DNA from: Cristatella mucedo | Taxonomy: Eukaryota > Bryozoa > Phylactolaemata > Cristatellidae | Direction of reading: 5' to 3' | Assembly (NCBI GenBank): GCA_009760855.2 | Contig: WPIO01000003.1 | Coordinates: 14,674,001-14,738,000, forward strand | DNA length: 64,000 bases | In this document: in pieces, positions 1 to 11,556 of the stretch | Layout of the letters: each line of letters begins with the position of its first letter | Numbering within the stretch: position 1 is the first letter of the stretch | The notes under the pieces: model-generated | Told to the model about the DNA's origin: nothing | What the model saw: the letters and a program-made list of their open reading frames with translations, nothing else | The model's database searches: none | Made by a program: the position numbers and the translations under genes

Positions 1-24
1 GCGCTTCTAGGGCAATAAAATAAA

Positions 25-515
25 TATTAGAATATTTGTATAGCACCCCATGAGAAACTATGTTTGATCTCTTTACATATGCTGGAAAATATTATTTCAA
101 CTGATTTAAGTGATAACATTCATGTATTCAGTACCCATGGGTAAGTACATGAAGAAAGATTAATATTCGCAAGTCGACGGATGTTGAATTGCTCATCGGT
201 AGTTAGTTTTGGGCTTTATGAGAATAAGAACTGAAGGCATGGTTCTCCGAAGTTTTTGAGATCGGTTAATGGTGAAGCTAAGAGAGCAGAGTTAATGAAG
301 CAGGTGGTACGATTGGTAGGCTAGGGAGTGTTCTTCTCAGATATTTATTGGTGGGCAGTCACAAGCTGGTCACTAAAGAGTTAATGTAATGGCACTAGAA
401 ACATTCAAGACATACAAGCCTAGCTACGGATGCTGTATATCTCTGTTAATGCACTATCAGATAGACCAGCAAGCGAGTTAAAAAAGTCTCGATAGGGTTT
501 CACTAATTAATAGAC
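25..515 (-). mobile_element. Highly degenerate L2/CR1-like LINE 3' fragment
   Basis: The left end matches the inverted LINE tail (atttgtatagcacccca... ctctttacatatgct). Further right are decayed counterparts of the reverse transcriptase C-terminus seen in better copies, such as ggttctccgaag..ttgag, gtggtacgat and tagaccagcaag. No open frame remains. The most decayed LINE copy in the window. Confidence 0.6.
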
Positions 516-827
516 CAAGTCAGATGCAGCATTCATATAATAGAAAGCTCAAATTTGGAAAAAGTTCGTAGCTGAAAATAGATACCCTAAATGTGAAGCT
601 GATTTGGTCATGTATTGTGGGTTGCAGGGGATAGCTTGGCCGAGTATATTTAGATGGTTGAACTTCCCAATTTGAAGTGACCCTATTTTTGCCAATAGCT
701 ATTGATTAGGCCTTGGTTGCATTCAATTAGAAAACGTTTGCCCTTCATGTGTGATTTTAGGCCGTTGAGGTGAGCTAGAAAGCTAAAAGTAAAAGTTAAT
801 AGTAATGATTTATATGCAGCGTCTGTC
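516..827. other. Unassigned AT-rich DNA
   Basis: No open frame of substance, no repeat shared with the rest of the window that I can recognise. Confidence 0.5.
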
Positions 828-900
828 AAGTGCCTAGAAAGAGAGATGCAGTTCTCTGAGGGCTCTATGCAAATGTATTATCACTATAATTATTTTTATG
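828..900 (+). repeat. LINE/SINE 3' tail, plus orientation
   Basis: Contains gtgcctagaaagagag..cagttctctgagggctctatgcaaatg followed by an AT-rich end. This is the conserved 3' end shared by the L2-like LINEs of this window, here without coding sequence. Confidence 0.75.
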
Positions 901-1474
901 CAAAAAACTGGAAATGCTAGATCACAGGGGTCTTCCAATTGACCGGTACATGCATTTGGTATTTGCATACAAATGATAGCCTCTTTTGTGCTCGAAGGTC
1001 ACATTGACGAGATGAAAGAGTGTACATGAATGTGAATAAGTTGGATCCCCGCTCGCCACTCCTCACCTTAAACGCTCAACTGATGTCAGTCAGCCATTGA
1101 CATCTAAGCATTGTGTGGAGTGTCACGCTCAGCGTTTCTTCTGTCGAGTGAGGCGTTCGCAGCTCACCTGGCGGCCTTGTCAAGGTACACTTTTACGAAA
1201 AACCGTTCCTCGACTACACAAGCCATGCTTCTCTAAATGAATATACGTGGATAAGATAGAAACTCTACCGAAGGAATTCTATCTCTCTGCGGCCATGACG
1301 AGTTTCCTAGGGTTCTATTCCATGAGTTATTTTTCCGTCTATCGCGGCCTCGTCTGCTAACAATTAGGTAATAATATCTTCTCTTGTTTTTCTAAGTTTC
1401 AGTATCCTTTATAGCATTTTTGCAACGCAAATTCTTTCTTCATCAACGTACCATCATGCTTCCTGTGCAGAAAG
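901..1474. other. Unassigned DNA
   Basis: Nothing recognised; 1035-1200 is somewhat GC-richer than its surroundings, with no coding signal. Confidence 0.45.
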
Positions 1475-1545
1475 TGTAGAGTGCCTAGAAAGAGATTGAG
1501 TTCTCTGATGGTGCAATACAAATTTATTATTATTACTATAATTTT
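1475..1545 (+). repeat. LINE/SINE 3' tail, plus orientation
   Basis: gtgcctagaaagagattgagttctctgatgg...tacaaatttattattattac: close to the tail consensus with an (ATT)n end. Confidence 0.8.
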
Positions 1546-2240
1546 GCATGTCCACAAGGAAATACGTACTGATGAAAATCTTTGCCGATACGCTATTTAG
1601 CCTTGACCAACGTGTAGAGGTCTCGCATGAATATGAAAAAACACAAATCGTAAAATGCATTCTCACTTTTGAAAGCTAAATTATATTCGAAAAAGGCCGA
1701 AAGTGAGAAATTACAAAAAGCAAGAAAAAACAAAGACTTCCAAGACTTCTGTGACAAATGGGAAAAAGCCTTGAAGAAAAATGTGAAAAAGTACTGGTGA
1801 ATATGCATGCGAATAAGAAAGTGCACTTTCATAAATAAACAATTATAATTTACGATTTGAAAAAGCCAAAAGTCAGAAAATTATCACAAGCAAGTAAGTA
1901 TCACGTTTCACTTGCAATCAATCCGAACGAGAGACAGAGGATAGGATATTTGTGCTAAACTGTAGCTAGCAACGACCAGACAGATATAGAAGGCCGTTGG
2001 GCGTCACATTGCCGAAACTAAGCAAAAACGCGATTTTGTCAATCTTGAAGCCAGTAGGTATTATTTTTCATCATTCCTCATGTGAATGTTTTTCTCCAAA
2101 GATAAAATTACTGAAGACATGCCTGTCAGTAGCGCGGGCTCTCCAGATAAGTCAGCAAACATGGAGGCCTTCTATCTAAATAAATTTGGAAGTTCCCGGT
2201 GTTTTTCACGGGAACAGGCTAGCCATCCCTGCCCTGAATA
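1546..2240. other. Unassigned DNA
   Basis: Open frames here are short and without motifs. No repeat recognised. Confidence 0.45.
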
Positions 2241-2241
2241 T

Positions 2242-2429
<188 letters not shown>

Positions 2430-2559
2430 CAGGGAGCTAGTACGAGCGGTCGTCAGCCATTGCGTCTCCACTTGGAATGAACCCCTCCTTCTACACTGAG
2501 GCTTCTCGCTGAAGGCTCGCTCGCAAGCCTCGTTTTCCGGCCTCTAGACTAGTACCTTC

Positions 2560-3345
2560 TTTGGAAAATGTTTGGTACGATATGGGATCAAAAATATAGT
2601 TGTACGACGCCTGTTGTTGAAATGGCAGCTGTATCGCAACTCAAATAGCTTGCACGGCTGGCCGGCCTGGGTCACTTAAGACCATAACATTAGAACACAC
2701 ATGCCCAATCGCATTAAATTTAGTAGGTTAACCCGGGACAATGCTTTCTATGATGGGATAAAAACTGACGTTTAGAGATGCCTATTGTGAAGATAGAAGC
2801 TGTATCCCAGTCCATTAATGTCTAGAGGCTGGCTGACCCGTTTCATTAGAGGCCATGGCATTAGAACACGCAAGTGAAATCGCATGAAATCTGGTATGTA
2901 AACGCTGAATACTTTCTCTCTATAATTTTGAATCAAAACGCAGCTGCACGAAGCTTTGCATGGAAATGGCAGCTGTAATGCCGCTCGAACATGTTTGGCT
3001 GCGATTTTGGCTGGCCCATTGGAGGCCATAACATAAGAACGAACAAGCACAATCATAGAAAATTTGGTGTTTATACTTAGCGCACTGTTCTCTATAATTT
3101 GGAATACAAGTAGCAGTTTTGCGAACCGTTTTGTGGAAGTGGCAGCTGTATCGACGTTCGAATGTGTAAACGGGCTCACTGGCCTGGACCGTTTGAGCCC
3201 ACAACGCGAGTACCTAAAGCGAAATTGCATGAAACGTGGTGGGTAAACCCGTAACATTAATCTGCATTATTTGAAATCACAAGAGAATTACTCTTACATT
3301 TATTGAGTGTGGAAATGGCAGTTGTATCGCAGTAATTTGTAACAA
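2560..3345. repeat. Tandem satellite, ~173-bp unit, about 4.5 copies
   Basis: The anchor ggcagctgtatcg recurs in diverged form at 2624, 2795, 2968, 3141 and 3317, giving spacings of 171, 173, 173 and 176 bp. Within each unit the same order is seen: tctataatttggaat-like, gcagctg-like, ggccataacattagaac-like, gcatgaaatttggt-like segments. Units are diverged by eye to roughly a quarter of positions. No open frame runs through all units. Confidence 0.85.
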
Positions 3346-3435
3346 CCTTTAGAAGTCGCCAGAACTACACTTGCCCCGGTTTGTACGGCCTTCCTCAGGT
3401 CGATCGACCAAGGTGTGATTCCTTCCAGCAACAGG

Positions 3436-4135
3436 TAACGATAATAATAATAATAATGCACTTGATAAAGCGCCCTCAGAGAACTCAATTTTTTCCAAGC
3501 GCTTTACATTTGCTGCAAAGGGAAACACGATTGAATGGTGAGTAATATCATGCCTGATAAACAGCATGAATAACATGGTTAGGGGTGACATGCACAGGGT
3601 AAGCGTGAAAATATGGTTAGTGGCAGCATGCACATTGTCAGCACGAATCATCACATGAAGGACGAATTACAGGGACCCACTTAATGCTGTCTTAAATATA
3701 TGTGTTTTCAAGTTCTTTTTAATGTGGTCAAGTCAGGGGATGTTCTGACGCAAGTCGGGAGAGAGTTCCAGGCTTTGGGAGCATACAAACTAATAGCACG
3801 GTCTCCAAAGGATTTGAGGTTCGTACGAGGTATTTTTTAAACTGTTGGATTCCGAAAAGCGGGTGGTACTATGCTTGGCCTGTTGTTGGGGGAGTGTATC
3901 TGAGAGGTAGGCTGGAGCGAAAGAATGAAGTGACCTATAAGTGAGCGACAAGACCTTTAAGGCGATGCGTTGCTTGACTGGTAGCCAGTGCAGGTCGGCG
4001 AGAAGTGGTGTGATGTGGCAACTGTGACGCTCACGACAGACAAGCCTAGCTGCTGAGTTTTGCACCAGCTGTGATCTCCTGATTGCATATGCCGGTAGGC
4101 CAGCAAGCAGTGAATTACTGAAGTCAAGAGGGGAT
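3436..4135 (-). mobile_element. 5'-truncated L2/CR1-like LINE copy (family A)
   Basis: Minus strand encodes the end of the reverse transcriptase ORF: QNSAARLVCRERHSCHITP, LHWLPVKQRI and YLSDTLPQ, then a decayed C-terminus with a frameshift near FSESNSLK. It ends in the 3'UTR and (ATT)n at 3436-3460. The catalytic part is missing, so it is a dead 5'-truncated copy. Confidence 0.9.
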
Positions 4136-4147
4136 GCCGAGTCTGCA

Positions 4148-4215
4148 GAATGCCTAGAAATAAATGTATTTAGTTCTCTGAGGGTGCTTTAGAAATGTCA
4201 AGTTATTATATTGTA
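4148..4215 (+). repeat. LINE/SINE 3' tail, plus orientation
   Basis: tgcctagaaataaatgtatttagttctctgagggtgctttagaaatg, tail family member next to the opposed LINE copy that ends at 4135. Confidence 0.7.
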
Positions 4216-5589
4216 TGGAAACAGTATTGTAAAGGACAATTGTAATTTAACGATATATGAAATGGGATGGCACGCCACTCGTTATACAATGAATACCCTG
4301 TCATTAGTCATTAGCTTTACACTGTGCCCGGTTTTCGTGGTAGTTGCTCATTGTTTCACTGCTTGGCTATTAGGCTGCTGCCTACGAACGGCTAAGCGCC
4401 AGCTTTAATTCGCTGGGCTTTCCTAAGCCATCGATATAAGATTTTTAGCTTGGCCCTCGGCTGCTTGCACGCCGTCGACCAGTGCTTGTAGTAAGCGAGC
4501 GGCGTCTGCAGTGGGCGCTAGACGTGCACTGCAGAAGACCGCGCGAGTTTAGTCAGTGACCGAGACCGTATCGACGCGTGTATCGCTCGTCTGAAATGGC
4601 TCTGAATGCAGCATTAGTTATTCTCATGAGGACAATCTTCGGCACCGCTTACTTGTCGGCGCTTTGCACAGCTTGGTGAGCATCGTTGAAGATAACACTA
4701 CTCCGACCGGCCAACGCACCTAGTACCCAACCTCATTTGTATTGTGTCCTAGTCCACAACACTTTCGGACTTTCCGGTTGCCTCAGCAATGTCTTTTTTT
4801 CTCCTAATGTATTAGTTATCGATTTCGCGTAACGTCCACGACTACCCCTGCTCGAAATATACAGATTGTATGTTACAGGCGTATAATAGTTAGAGATTTA
4901 GGTCGCATGCACTTGTTAGCAATTGTGCTTCTTTTTTAGACTTCGATGACCATTCATACGCTAGCCTTCAAATGGGACTCCGACCACAGCATTAATTGTC
5001 AGAAACGCCCGTCCCCCAGCAGACGGCCGCTCAGGGTCTCACACGTTTGAGGCTGCGAGAATAAGGGTAAGGAATGGCACCATCTATGGCACCAGTTTTT
5101 AGCCAGACTCTTCGTATGCTCATCTGCAAACAATAACCTTTGATATCGAAAGCCCGATTTGAGCATTCCTGGCCGGTATTCGCAGACAATGGACGCAAGC
5201 AGTACAGTGAAGGGCCAGCAAACATAATTTGCTCGACGGAAGCGCCAGTGAAAAGCACGAGGCATTCTACCTATGTATGACTGAGTATATGGCTTTATGT
5301 GTATTTGTACTTGCTGATGCGTAACCAACGCCTGCTAGCTTGTCACTGGGCGGCCTCGCTGCTTTTGCCGTATCCTTGACCTGCCTCGGAGGATTGTCGT
5401 TTTCTTGGTCCGCTTGTTGCAGCACCTGTAGCGGCTCCTGACGGATGCCTCTAGTATTGTAACGGCGGCGTCTGGATGAGCCAGATTATAAATATTCAAA
5501 TATCTGTCTTGGTTCTTGGACTATCACAACTAGTAACCGGTTACGTAATACTCTTTGGTAAGAGTATCCCCCACAATACGTACATGTGT
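4216..5589. other. Unassigned DNA, locally GC-rich
   Basis: No protein motif recognised in either strand. 4440-4600 and 5330-5480 are GC-rich. A TATAAATA-like sequence at about 5490 could be part of an old LTR, but I found no matching partner. Confidence 0.4.
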
Positions 5590-5790
5590 CCAGGCAAGTA
5601 GAGAAAACCTTCGCAAGCGGTCTACTAGAACGTCCCTAGAAGCTCTTGAATGACTGAATAAGCAAGTGAGATATCAGAGGCGGATGCGAGCAAAGCAGGA
5701 TCTTTAAAAAACAGTGCAATCAGAGACCATCAGTGGAGGGATGGACCGCCTTCAAGACTATGTGCTTGTAATTAATATTAGACAGTTAAT
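5590..5790 (+). repeat. Dispersed repeat, shared with 20.18-20.40 kb
   Basis: caagtagagaaaacc..cgcaagcggtctact and the following ~190 bp match 20195-20395 (caagtagatgaaaccctcacaagtggtctact) in the same orientation and order. Class unknown. Confidence 0.55.
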
Positions 5791-6661
5791 ATATGACAAT
5801 GACGTAGTCTTCGAGGTTTATTCAGTTACAAACCTAGATGCACGGGCTTGCATAGGTACAAACCTGCTAAGAACTTAGGCATGAAGAAGGCATTGCATTC
5901 AGGCAAAAATTGATTGCTTTTAGCGCCAGCGGGCCCAAAATAAAAACCGGCCCACCGCATTCGACACTTAACATCAGAAAAGCTGAAAACAGCACTTCAA
6001 TAAGGAAATGCCGTTTGATACGATGCACTAGCTTAATGTTTCAACGGAGATTATACTGAAAATTCTATCTTTCTGGTACAAATGTCTTAGAAGTTCTTTA
6101 TGTTTTCTAGATGACCTAATTGAAACAATATTTGTGGATTCAGTTTTCCTCTCCTAAGCGTAAACGTATTATCATGAATTATATAGTTTCAGGTCCTACG
6201 GAAAAATATAACTGATAAAATCCCTTTTGTGAGACAGGTGCAGAAATTTGAATCAAAACCTCAGGTAGTGTTTGCACCACAAGCATGCAGAGTTTTATGT
6301 TCTGCAAAATGGTTACCTACTTTTTCTGCACCCTCGCGACAGACAAAATTCTATTACGGGCACGCTTAATTAGGGTATGACGGAATAGTGAGACACTTCG
6401 CTAAAAGAACACAGGGGATCCAAGGATCGATGATGACTACACCCTTAGGTACAGAAGCCTTATTCTTAATGGCTGTGTATATGTGTGTACGCGCATGCAT
6501 ACTGTGTGAGTATATTAACGAGTGCATAGTTATTTACTAGTCTATGCTCGTGAAAAATCATGGGAAACTTCAATGTTGCATTACTATTTGGACCTGGGTG
6601 TCCAATGGCTTAGTGACATGCCCAGCCTAGCTGGTGAGCCTGGATTTCTGCGGTTAAATAA
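5791..6661. other. Unassigned AT-rich DNA
   Basis: No coding or repeat signal recognised. Confidence 0.45.
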
Positions 6662-6811
6662 TTCATAGAAATAATTCATTAATATAGCGCCCCAAGAGAA
6701 CTTAATCTCTATTCAGGCGCTTCACATATGCGTCGTGGCTCGAGCCCACGACCTCAGTCAGACCTTAGTCGGGGCGAGCACCTTAACCGCTAGACCAAAC
6801 CAGCTCGGTGG
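6662..6811 (-). mobile_element. tRNA-headed SINE with LINE-type tail (SINE family 1)
   Basis: Read on the minus strand: a tRNA-like head (gagctggtttggtctagcgg ... gtgctcgccccgac), a B-box-like GGGCTCGAGCC, then gcgcctgaatagagattaag and an AT-rich end that resembles the LINE tail. Same design as 13651-13797. Confidence 0.8.
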
Positions 6812-7018
6812 TTCTAGGATTCCATACCACGACCTGGGTCGACATGAACTTGTTTCTGTTTTTCGTCCTTTTTATAACTGATGCGTGTGCTGAGCTTTGA
6901 CAGGACGAAGCCACTGGGCTTCTTCTTCAGTTGTAAAACTCCTCGTGTGCGACATTTCTGTAGATTTTCGGCAGTGCGGCACTGAGTGGCTCGGTGAACA
7001 TGCGCGGGCAGATTCTAC

Positions 7019-7443
7019 TGTATTCTGTAGTTCGTATGTATGTATTGTATGCAGGCTCCTGATAAGCCACTGGTGAGCGTTTAGAAGCACCACCGAGAGA
7101 AGCCGGTGCACAGCTGTGGTCCGCCTGTGATGTGGTATGGACACAGGCCGGTAACCAGCTGGTGGCCAGATGGTGGATTCACCATCAGGGTCGGCCAGTG
7201 CACTGCTGTGGTCCGCCTTTGATGTGGCATGGACCAGCTGGTGGCCAGATGGTGGATTCACCATCAGGGTCAGCCGGTGCACGGTGGTAGTCGATGAATC
7301 ATCGGAGTCGACCAGGGGACGAGCAGTCGTGTGAGAGCAGGGGCCGAGGGGAGCCATGCGCTCTTCAGCTCCGTGCGTTAGTAATAAACTGTGGTTGTCG
7401 GTTTTGGGCATCGGCTGTCTCTCTGCTGTGCGAACAAACTACA
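7019..7443 (+). mobile_element. Solo LTR related to the element at 63 kb
   Basis: 425 bp beginning TGTA and ending TACA, with AATAAA at about 7383 near the 3' end. Long stretches match the 63159-63656 LTR: ggccagatggtg.attcaccatcagggtc, tcgatgaatcatcgg, catcggct.tctctg. No internal retrotransposon sequence follows. A ~85-bp internal tandem duplication covers about 7115-7280. Flanking 5-mers are not identical at these ends; ATTCT occurs just outside both ends, offset by 1-2 bp. Confidence 0.78.
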
Positions 7444-7565
7444 TATTCTTAGGGTGAAAGACAGCTAAGCAATACACTGTCGTAAGTAATGACTCTTTAA
7501 TTAGCATAAAAGAGCGCCAAGCAGTCGCTCCGAAAATAGTGTGTACGTGTGTGCATGTGTGCGTG

Positions 7566-7592
7566 CACACACACACACACACACACACACAC
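7566..7592. repeat. (AC)n microsatellite
   Basis: Thirteen AC units within a longer GT/CA-biased stretch (7540-7660). Confidence 0.95.
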
Positions 7593-8589
7593 GTTCTCAC
7601 GCGTTTGTATGCACGCGCGTGCGTGTGTGTATGTGTGTGTTTCTGTGCGTTTCTGTACGCATGTGTTTACGAATGGCTATTGGTTGTGTAAGGCTCCCTT
7701 TATTATCAGTAAATACTTTGAAGACCTTGCGTAAAGTCACCACGTTCGTTAAGCTTGAAAGTCACTATCGACTGACATTAGGCTATCTCCTGATTTCGAA
7801 GACATTCATAATCAAGCATAACAGCCACCTGTTCCACGCAGCCTTCGGTACGTCTGAGTACATTTTCTTTTGTTCAGCTGTGCGTTACAAAACTATTCGC
7901 GTCATGACTAAGGGTGAGAACGATACGCTTTTGTATAGCGCCTCAGTGAAAAAACTTTTTGCTTGTGTTCTTATTAGTTATTGCCTGCGTAGGATTCAGA
8001 GCACGCTACTAACTACGAGTCCTACTAAATATCGGCTGCGGGAGGTGGAGGAGCCAGGATTTCATCTAGGGAGGCGCAAGACCCGCAATTTTCCTGTAGG
8101 AGGGGCTAAACCCGCAATAATGAAAACTTGTAGCGCAAAGTCGTAGTGTTTATTCGACACAAACTCGGTGGTTTACTTATTGACTGCAATTAAGGTATGA
8201 TTTCGTCGTTTGTGGCGGTCAGTGGGCGCATGAATAGTGGTCTGCCCAGGTCGCTGCCCTATTGTAGGGCGGAGGCGAATTGCCCCCTGCCCTCTGGCTC
8301 CGCCACTGGCTGCAGGCGTGTGATTTTGCATGCTTGTCTAAGCATTATACTTACTCAACTTGAATGCTAGTCTAAGCACGATACTGTGATTGTTATTAAC
8401 TCACGGTTATTGCGTCTCTTGCAACTAGTTTTAAAGCGTTGCAATAAAGACTTTTATTCTCATCATCTTGAAGCGCTATGAAAAACCTTGAAAAGATTGT
8501 CCAAAATATCAATTTTAGGCCAGCATACAAAACCAAATGAAAGAAAAAAGACTCTATGGACCACTAGTTTGTAAGACCCCTGGCAAATA
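7593..8589. other. Unassigned DNA
   Basis: A 201-codon frame runs through 7541-8146, but it starts in the GT/CA repeat and has no motif. I do not call a gene. Confidence 0.45.
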
Positions 8590-8990
8590 GCATGTACTGA
8601 ATTGTTGTGGAAAGCAGACCGGAAAAGACGCACCTTTAGTTGAGATTTAAATGACACAAGGTCAATGCATGCTGCTTCAGGAGGCAGAAATGAGTTCGGT
8701 ATATACGGAGTGAAAACCTTATCACCGAAGGGTTTCAAGTTATTGTCAGAATCGGCGAGACGACTGAAATTAGGAGAGCGAGTAAGGCGACAGCAAACTG
8801 CAATGGCAAAGGAGATCAGGTGGACAGTCCCGTGCACATGAGTGGAGCGACTTGCCGGTCAGAGAAAGACGGGAATTGTGAAGTCGATTCGATGCTTGGT
8901 AGAGAGCCAGTGATACGACAGGGAGATGCCGTGGTCGACAGAGACGCCGAGCTGCCGAGTTTTGCACCAGTTGCATTCAATTAAGTGCAC
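8590..8990 (-). mobile_element. Remnant of a second L2-like LINE lineage (reverse transcriptase C-terminus)
   Basis: Minus strand: QLVQNSAARRLCRPRHLPV, then after a frameshift KPFGDKVFTPYIPNSFLPP and LVSFKSQLKVRLFRSAF. Same C-terminal domain order as family A but clearly more diverged and without its 3' tail. Confidence 0.75.
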
Positions 8991-9267
8991 GGCCAGGGGG
9001 TCGGGAATAAAGGGAACTACAGTGATCTCGAAGCTATGTCACCAACGCCTGAAGTTGTTCAGGCATCATACTCTCGTCTAACCACACCCTTATTGTTGCA
9101 TAAATGCAAATGGAAATGCTCACAGAAATAGATCCAGATCGCACGCATGCGCGGTGCGACTGGGATGAATGCTCTGAGAGAACGTGTACAACTGGAAAGC
9201 TTACGTGGGCCGCGTTCGCCCACAAACCCTAAACTAATGCCTAACACCTAGCCGACGTATGCGAGGC

Positions 9268-9392
9268 TAGTGTGGCGAGCTATGCCCTTAGACATAACAG
9301 AAAGGTAAGGTGCTCGCTCTTCATGGCCGAGGTCGCGGGTTCGAATCCTGAAGTGGGCGTTCCTTTGTTGCCCACTGCAAGCGGTAGTGATA
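9268..9392 (+). mobile_element. SINE family 2, left part (split by a LINE insertion)
   Basis: tRNA-like head with gaggtcgcgggttcgaatcctg (perfect B box GGTTCGAATCC) and the family body cccactgcaagcggtagtgata. The rest of the SINE resumes at 10097 after a 0.7-kb LINE copy. Confidence 0.85.
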
Positions 9393-10096
9393 ATAATAAT
9401 AATAATAATATTGCACTTGATAAAGCGCCCTCAGAGAACTTAATCTCTTTCTAGGCGCTTTGCATTTGCTGCAAAGTGATACGCAATAGAATAGTAAGTA
9501 AAATCATGCTTGAAAAACAAACAAAATGAATAACATGGTTAGGGGTTACATGCACTGGGTCAGCATGCAAATGTGGTTAGTGGCAGCATGAACAGTGTCA
9601 GCACGCATAAGCACATCGAGGACGAATCACAAGGACCCACTAAATGCTTTCCTAAATAGGTATGTTTTTAAGTTTCTTTTAAATGTGGTCAGGTCAGGGG
9701 ATGTTCTGATGCAGGTCGGGAGGGAGTTCCAGGCTGTGGGAGCATACGAGCTAAATGCACGGTCTCCAAAGGATTTAAGGTTTGTACGAGGTATTTCTAG
9801 ACTGTTGGATTCCGAAAAGCGAGTGGTACGATGTTTTGCCTGATGGGGTAGTGTATCTGAAAGATAGGCTGGAGCCATAGAATGAAGAGACCTAAAAGTG
9901 AGCGACAAAACCTTGAAGTCAATCCGTTGCTTGACTGGTAACCAGTGCAGGTCGGCGAGAAGTGGAGTAATGTGGCAACTGCGACGCTCACGACAGACAA
10001 GCCTAGCTGCAGAGTTTTGCACCAGCTGCAATCGCTTGATCGCACATGCTGGTAGGCCAGTAAGCAGTGACTTGCAGAAGTCGAGACGAGATGTCA
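9393..10096 (-). mobile_element. 5'-truncated L2/CR1-like LINE copy (family A) nested in a SINE
   Basis: Minus strand keeps 156 open codons: SRLDFCKSLLTGLPACAIKRL, LVCRERRSCHITPLLADLHW, YLSDTLPHQAKHRTTRFSES, NLKSFGDRAFSSYAPTAWNS, then 3'UTR and (ATT)n at 9392-9412. It lacks the polymerase motifs. The open C-terminus indicates a fairly young copy. Confidence 0.92.
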
Positions 10097-10141
10097 CGAT
10101 AGCATTAAGGCTCGTCTACCGCTATACAAATGAGGCTCTTA
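10097..10141 (+). mobile_element. SINE family 2, right part
   Basis: gata.gcattaaggctcgtctaccgctatacaaatgaggctc is the usual 3' part of SINE family 2 and continues the fragment ending at 9392. GATA is repeated at both junctions. Confidence 0.8.
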
Positions 10142-10813
10142 CTTCAACTAATAATAAAATTATATCAACGACAACTAATTACCTCGTAACATGCTACTTA
10201 CATCCCCACCGAATAAAAGGTAGCCATTAGGGCCTGTTCGAGGCTCCGCTAGTTTCCTCTATGCTTCAGCAGCCCCCTGCCTGAGCTAAAAAGGTGCGTT
10301 TGGCCTGCCGCACTGTCGCCACTGCCTCAAAATTGAACCAACAGGAAAATAGGCAGGCCGTAGTCCCCGCTTCGATGGACAATTTATTTAAAACCTCTGC
10401 GGTTACATAGTTCCTCAACTGAAAGTAGGCCAACTTCATAGAGAGGGCAATGCAATTGCTCAGACGATCCGTTCTGGAATAGCACACCCAGATAAGGGCG
10501 TCAATTAGTAGCCATCGAACGAACCAATCTGTAGGGCTTTATGTCTCTCCTATATTGAAGGCATAAACAGAATTTCTAATAATAACTATTATTTTGGTCT
10601 AATCATCGATAAGCTTCAAGAATTTAGTGGCCATCCACTGGGGATGTCGTTGTTACTGGCTGGATGTGAATTATGCGAGTCTGCTCTGGCGTAAGGCTTA
10701 CGAGTGTCACTGGGTAGGTAGAGCTGAATATCGTTAGGATATAAGTGAAAGCCAAGACCGTGTTTGCCGATGACATCGCCCAGAGAGTGACGTCTCCCAG
10801 AGAAAGATATATA
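10142..10813. other. Unassigned DNA
   Basis: No motif in the short open frames. Confidence 0.45.
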
Positions 10814-10843
10814 TAGAGAGAGACAGACAGACAGAAAGAGACG

Positions 10844-10932
<89 letters not shown>

Positions 10933-10952
10933 GGAGAAAGACAGCGAGACAT
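10814..10952. repeat. (GA)n microsatellite
   Basis: Pure GA from about 10850 to 10930, flanked by imperfect GACA/GAGA. The long Ser-Leu open frames on the other strand are artefacts. Confidence 0.97.
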
Positions 10953-11275
10953 AGAGAACGAACACAGCCAGTTGCGAATACGCTCTGATCTCTCTCACTA
11001 AGGTATGACGTAGCCTAGCTTTGCACTGCACCATGGATTACATGGCGTGCTTGAGAGGAGCTCCAGACGGATCTGGAGGGAAATCAAAATCTAGTCGAAT
11101 AATTCTGAGAGATCTAGACGGCCCAACCCTGATCAGCTTTGCTCAGAAGGTCAGTGAATAAACAAAGCAGATCGGTTTGTGTTAAATGAGTGTCTCTAAA
11201 AAAAATCTATAGGCATTGGCTCGTAAGACCAGACGAACTGGTGTAATTATCTAGCAACTACTTCACAAAATGTTG

Positions 11276-11368
11276 GCGTTTTGGATAGATAAGAATGAAG
11301 ATCGCTGACTGGACCATAGTTAATAGCGTTTTGGATAAGAATGAAGATCGCTGACTGGACCATAGTTA
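11276..11368. repeat. Tandem duplication, ~50-bp period
   Basis: gcgttttggata(gat)aagaatgaagatcgctgact... is present twice, the first copy with a 4-bp extra GATA-type insert. Confidence 0.95.
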
Positions 11369-11556
11369 CTCAAATTTTCGTGGCCTAGTAGACTTTTTAA
11401 TGAGTGGCCTCAGCACAGCTGCGTTCGGAGGGGCGTGGACGCTGTAATCAGGAAAATTCTTTACAACATTTGTTATAATGGACCCGAAAATGCCTGTGCA
11501 CCTCATGAAAAGAATTCTCGGAACGGAGGGAAGGTGCTTCTGTTAGCTGAGGAAAC

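Noticed and set aside
2560-3345. CRISPR-like array
   Set aside because: Units are ~173 bp, diverged throughout, with no constant repeat and variable spacer pattern; eukaryotic context.
7014-7448. Clean 5-bp target duplication around the solo LTR
   Set aside because: TCTAC and TATTC differ; ATTCT occurs on both sides only if the borders are shifted by 1-2 bp.
7541-8146. 201-codon plus-strand frame
   Set aside because: Starts within a GT/CA microsatellite, has no motif and no splice context.
10624-11034. Ser-Leu repeat protein frames (also at 31556-32019)
   Set aside because: Translations of (GA)n/(TC)n microsatellites.
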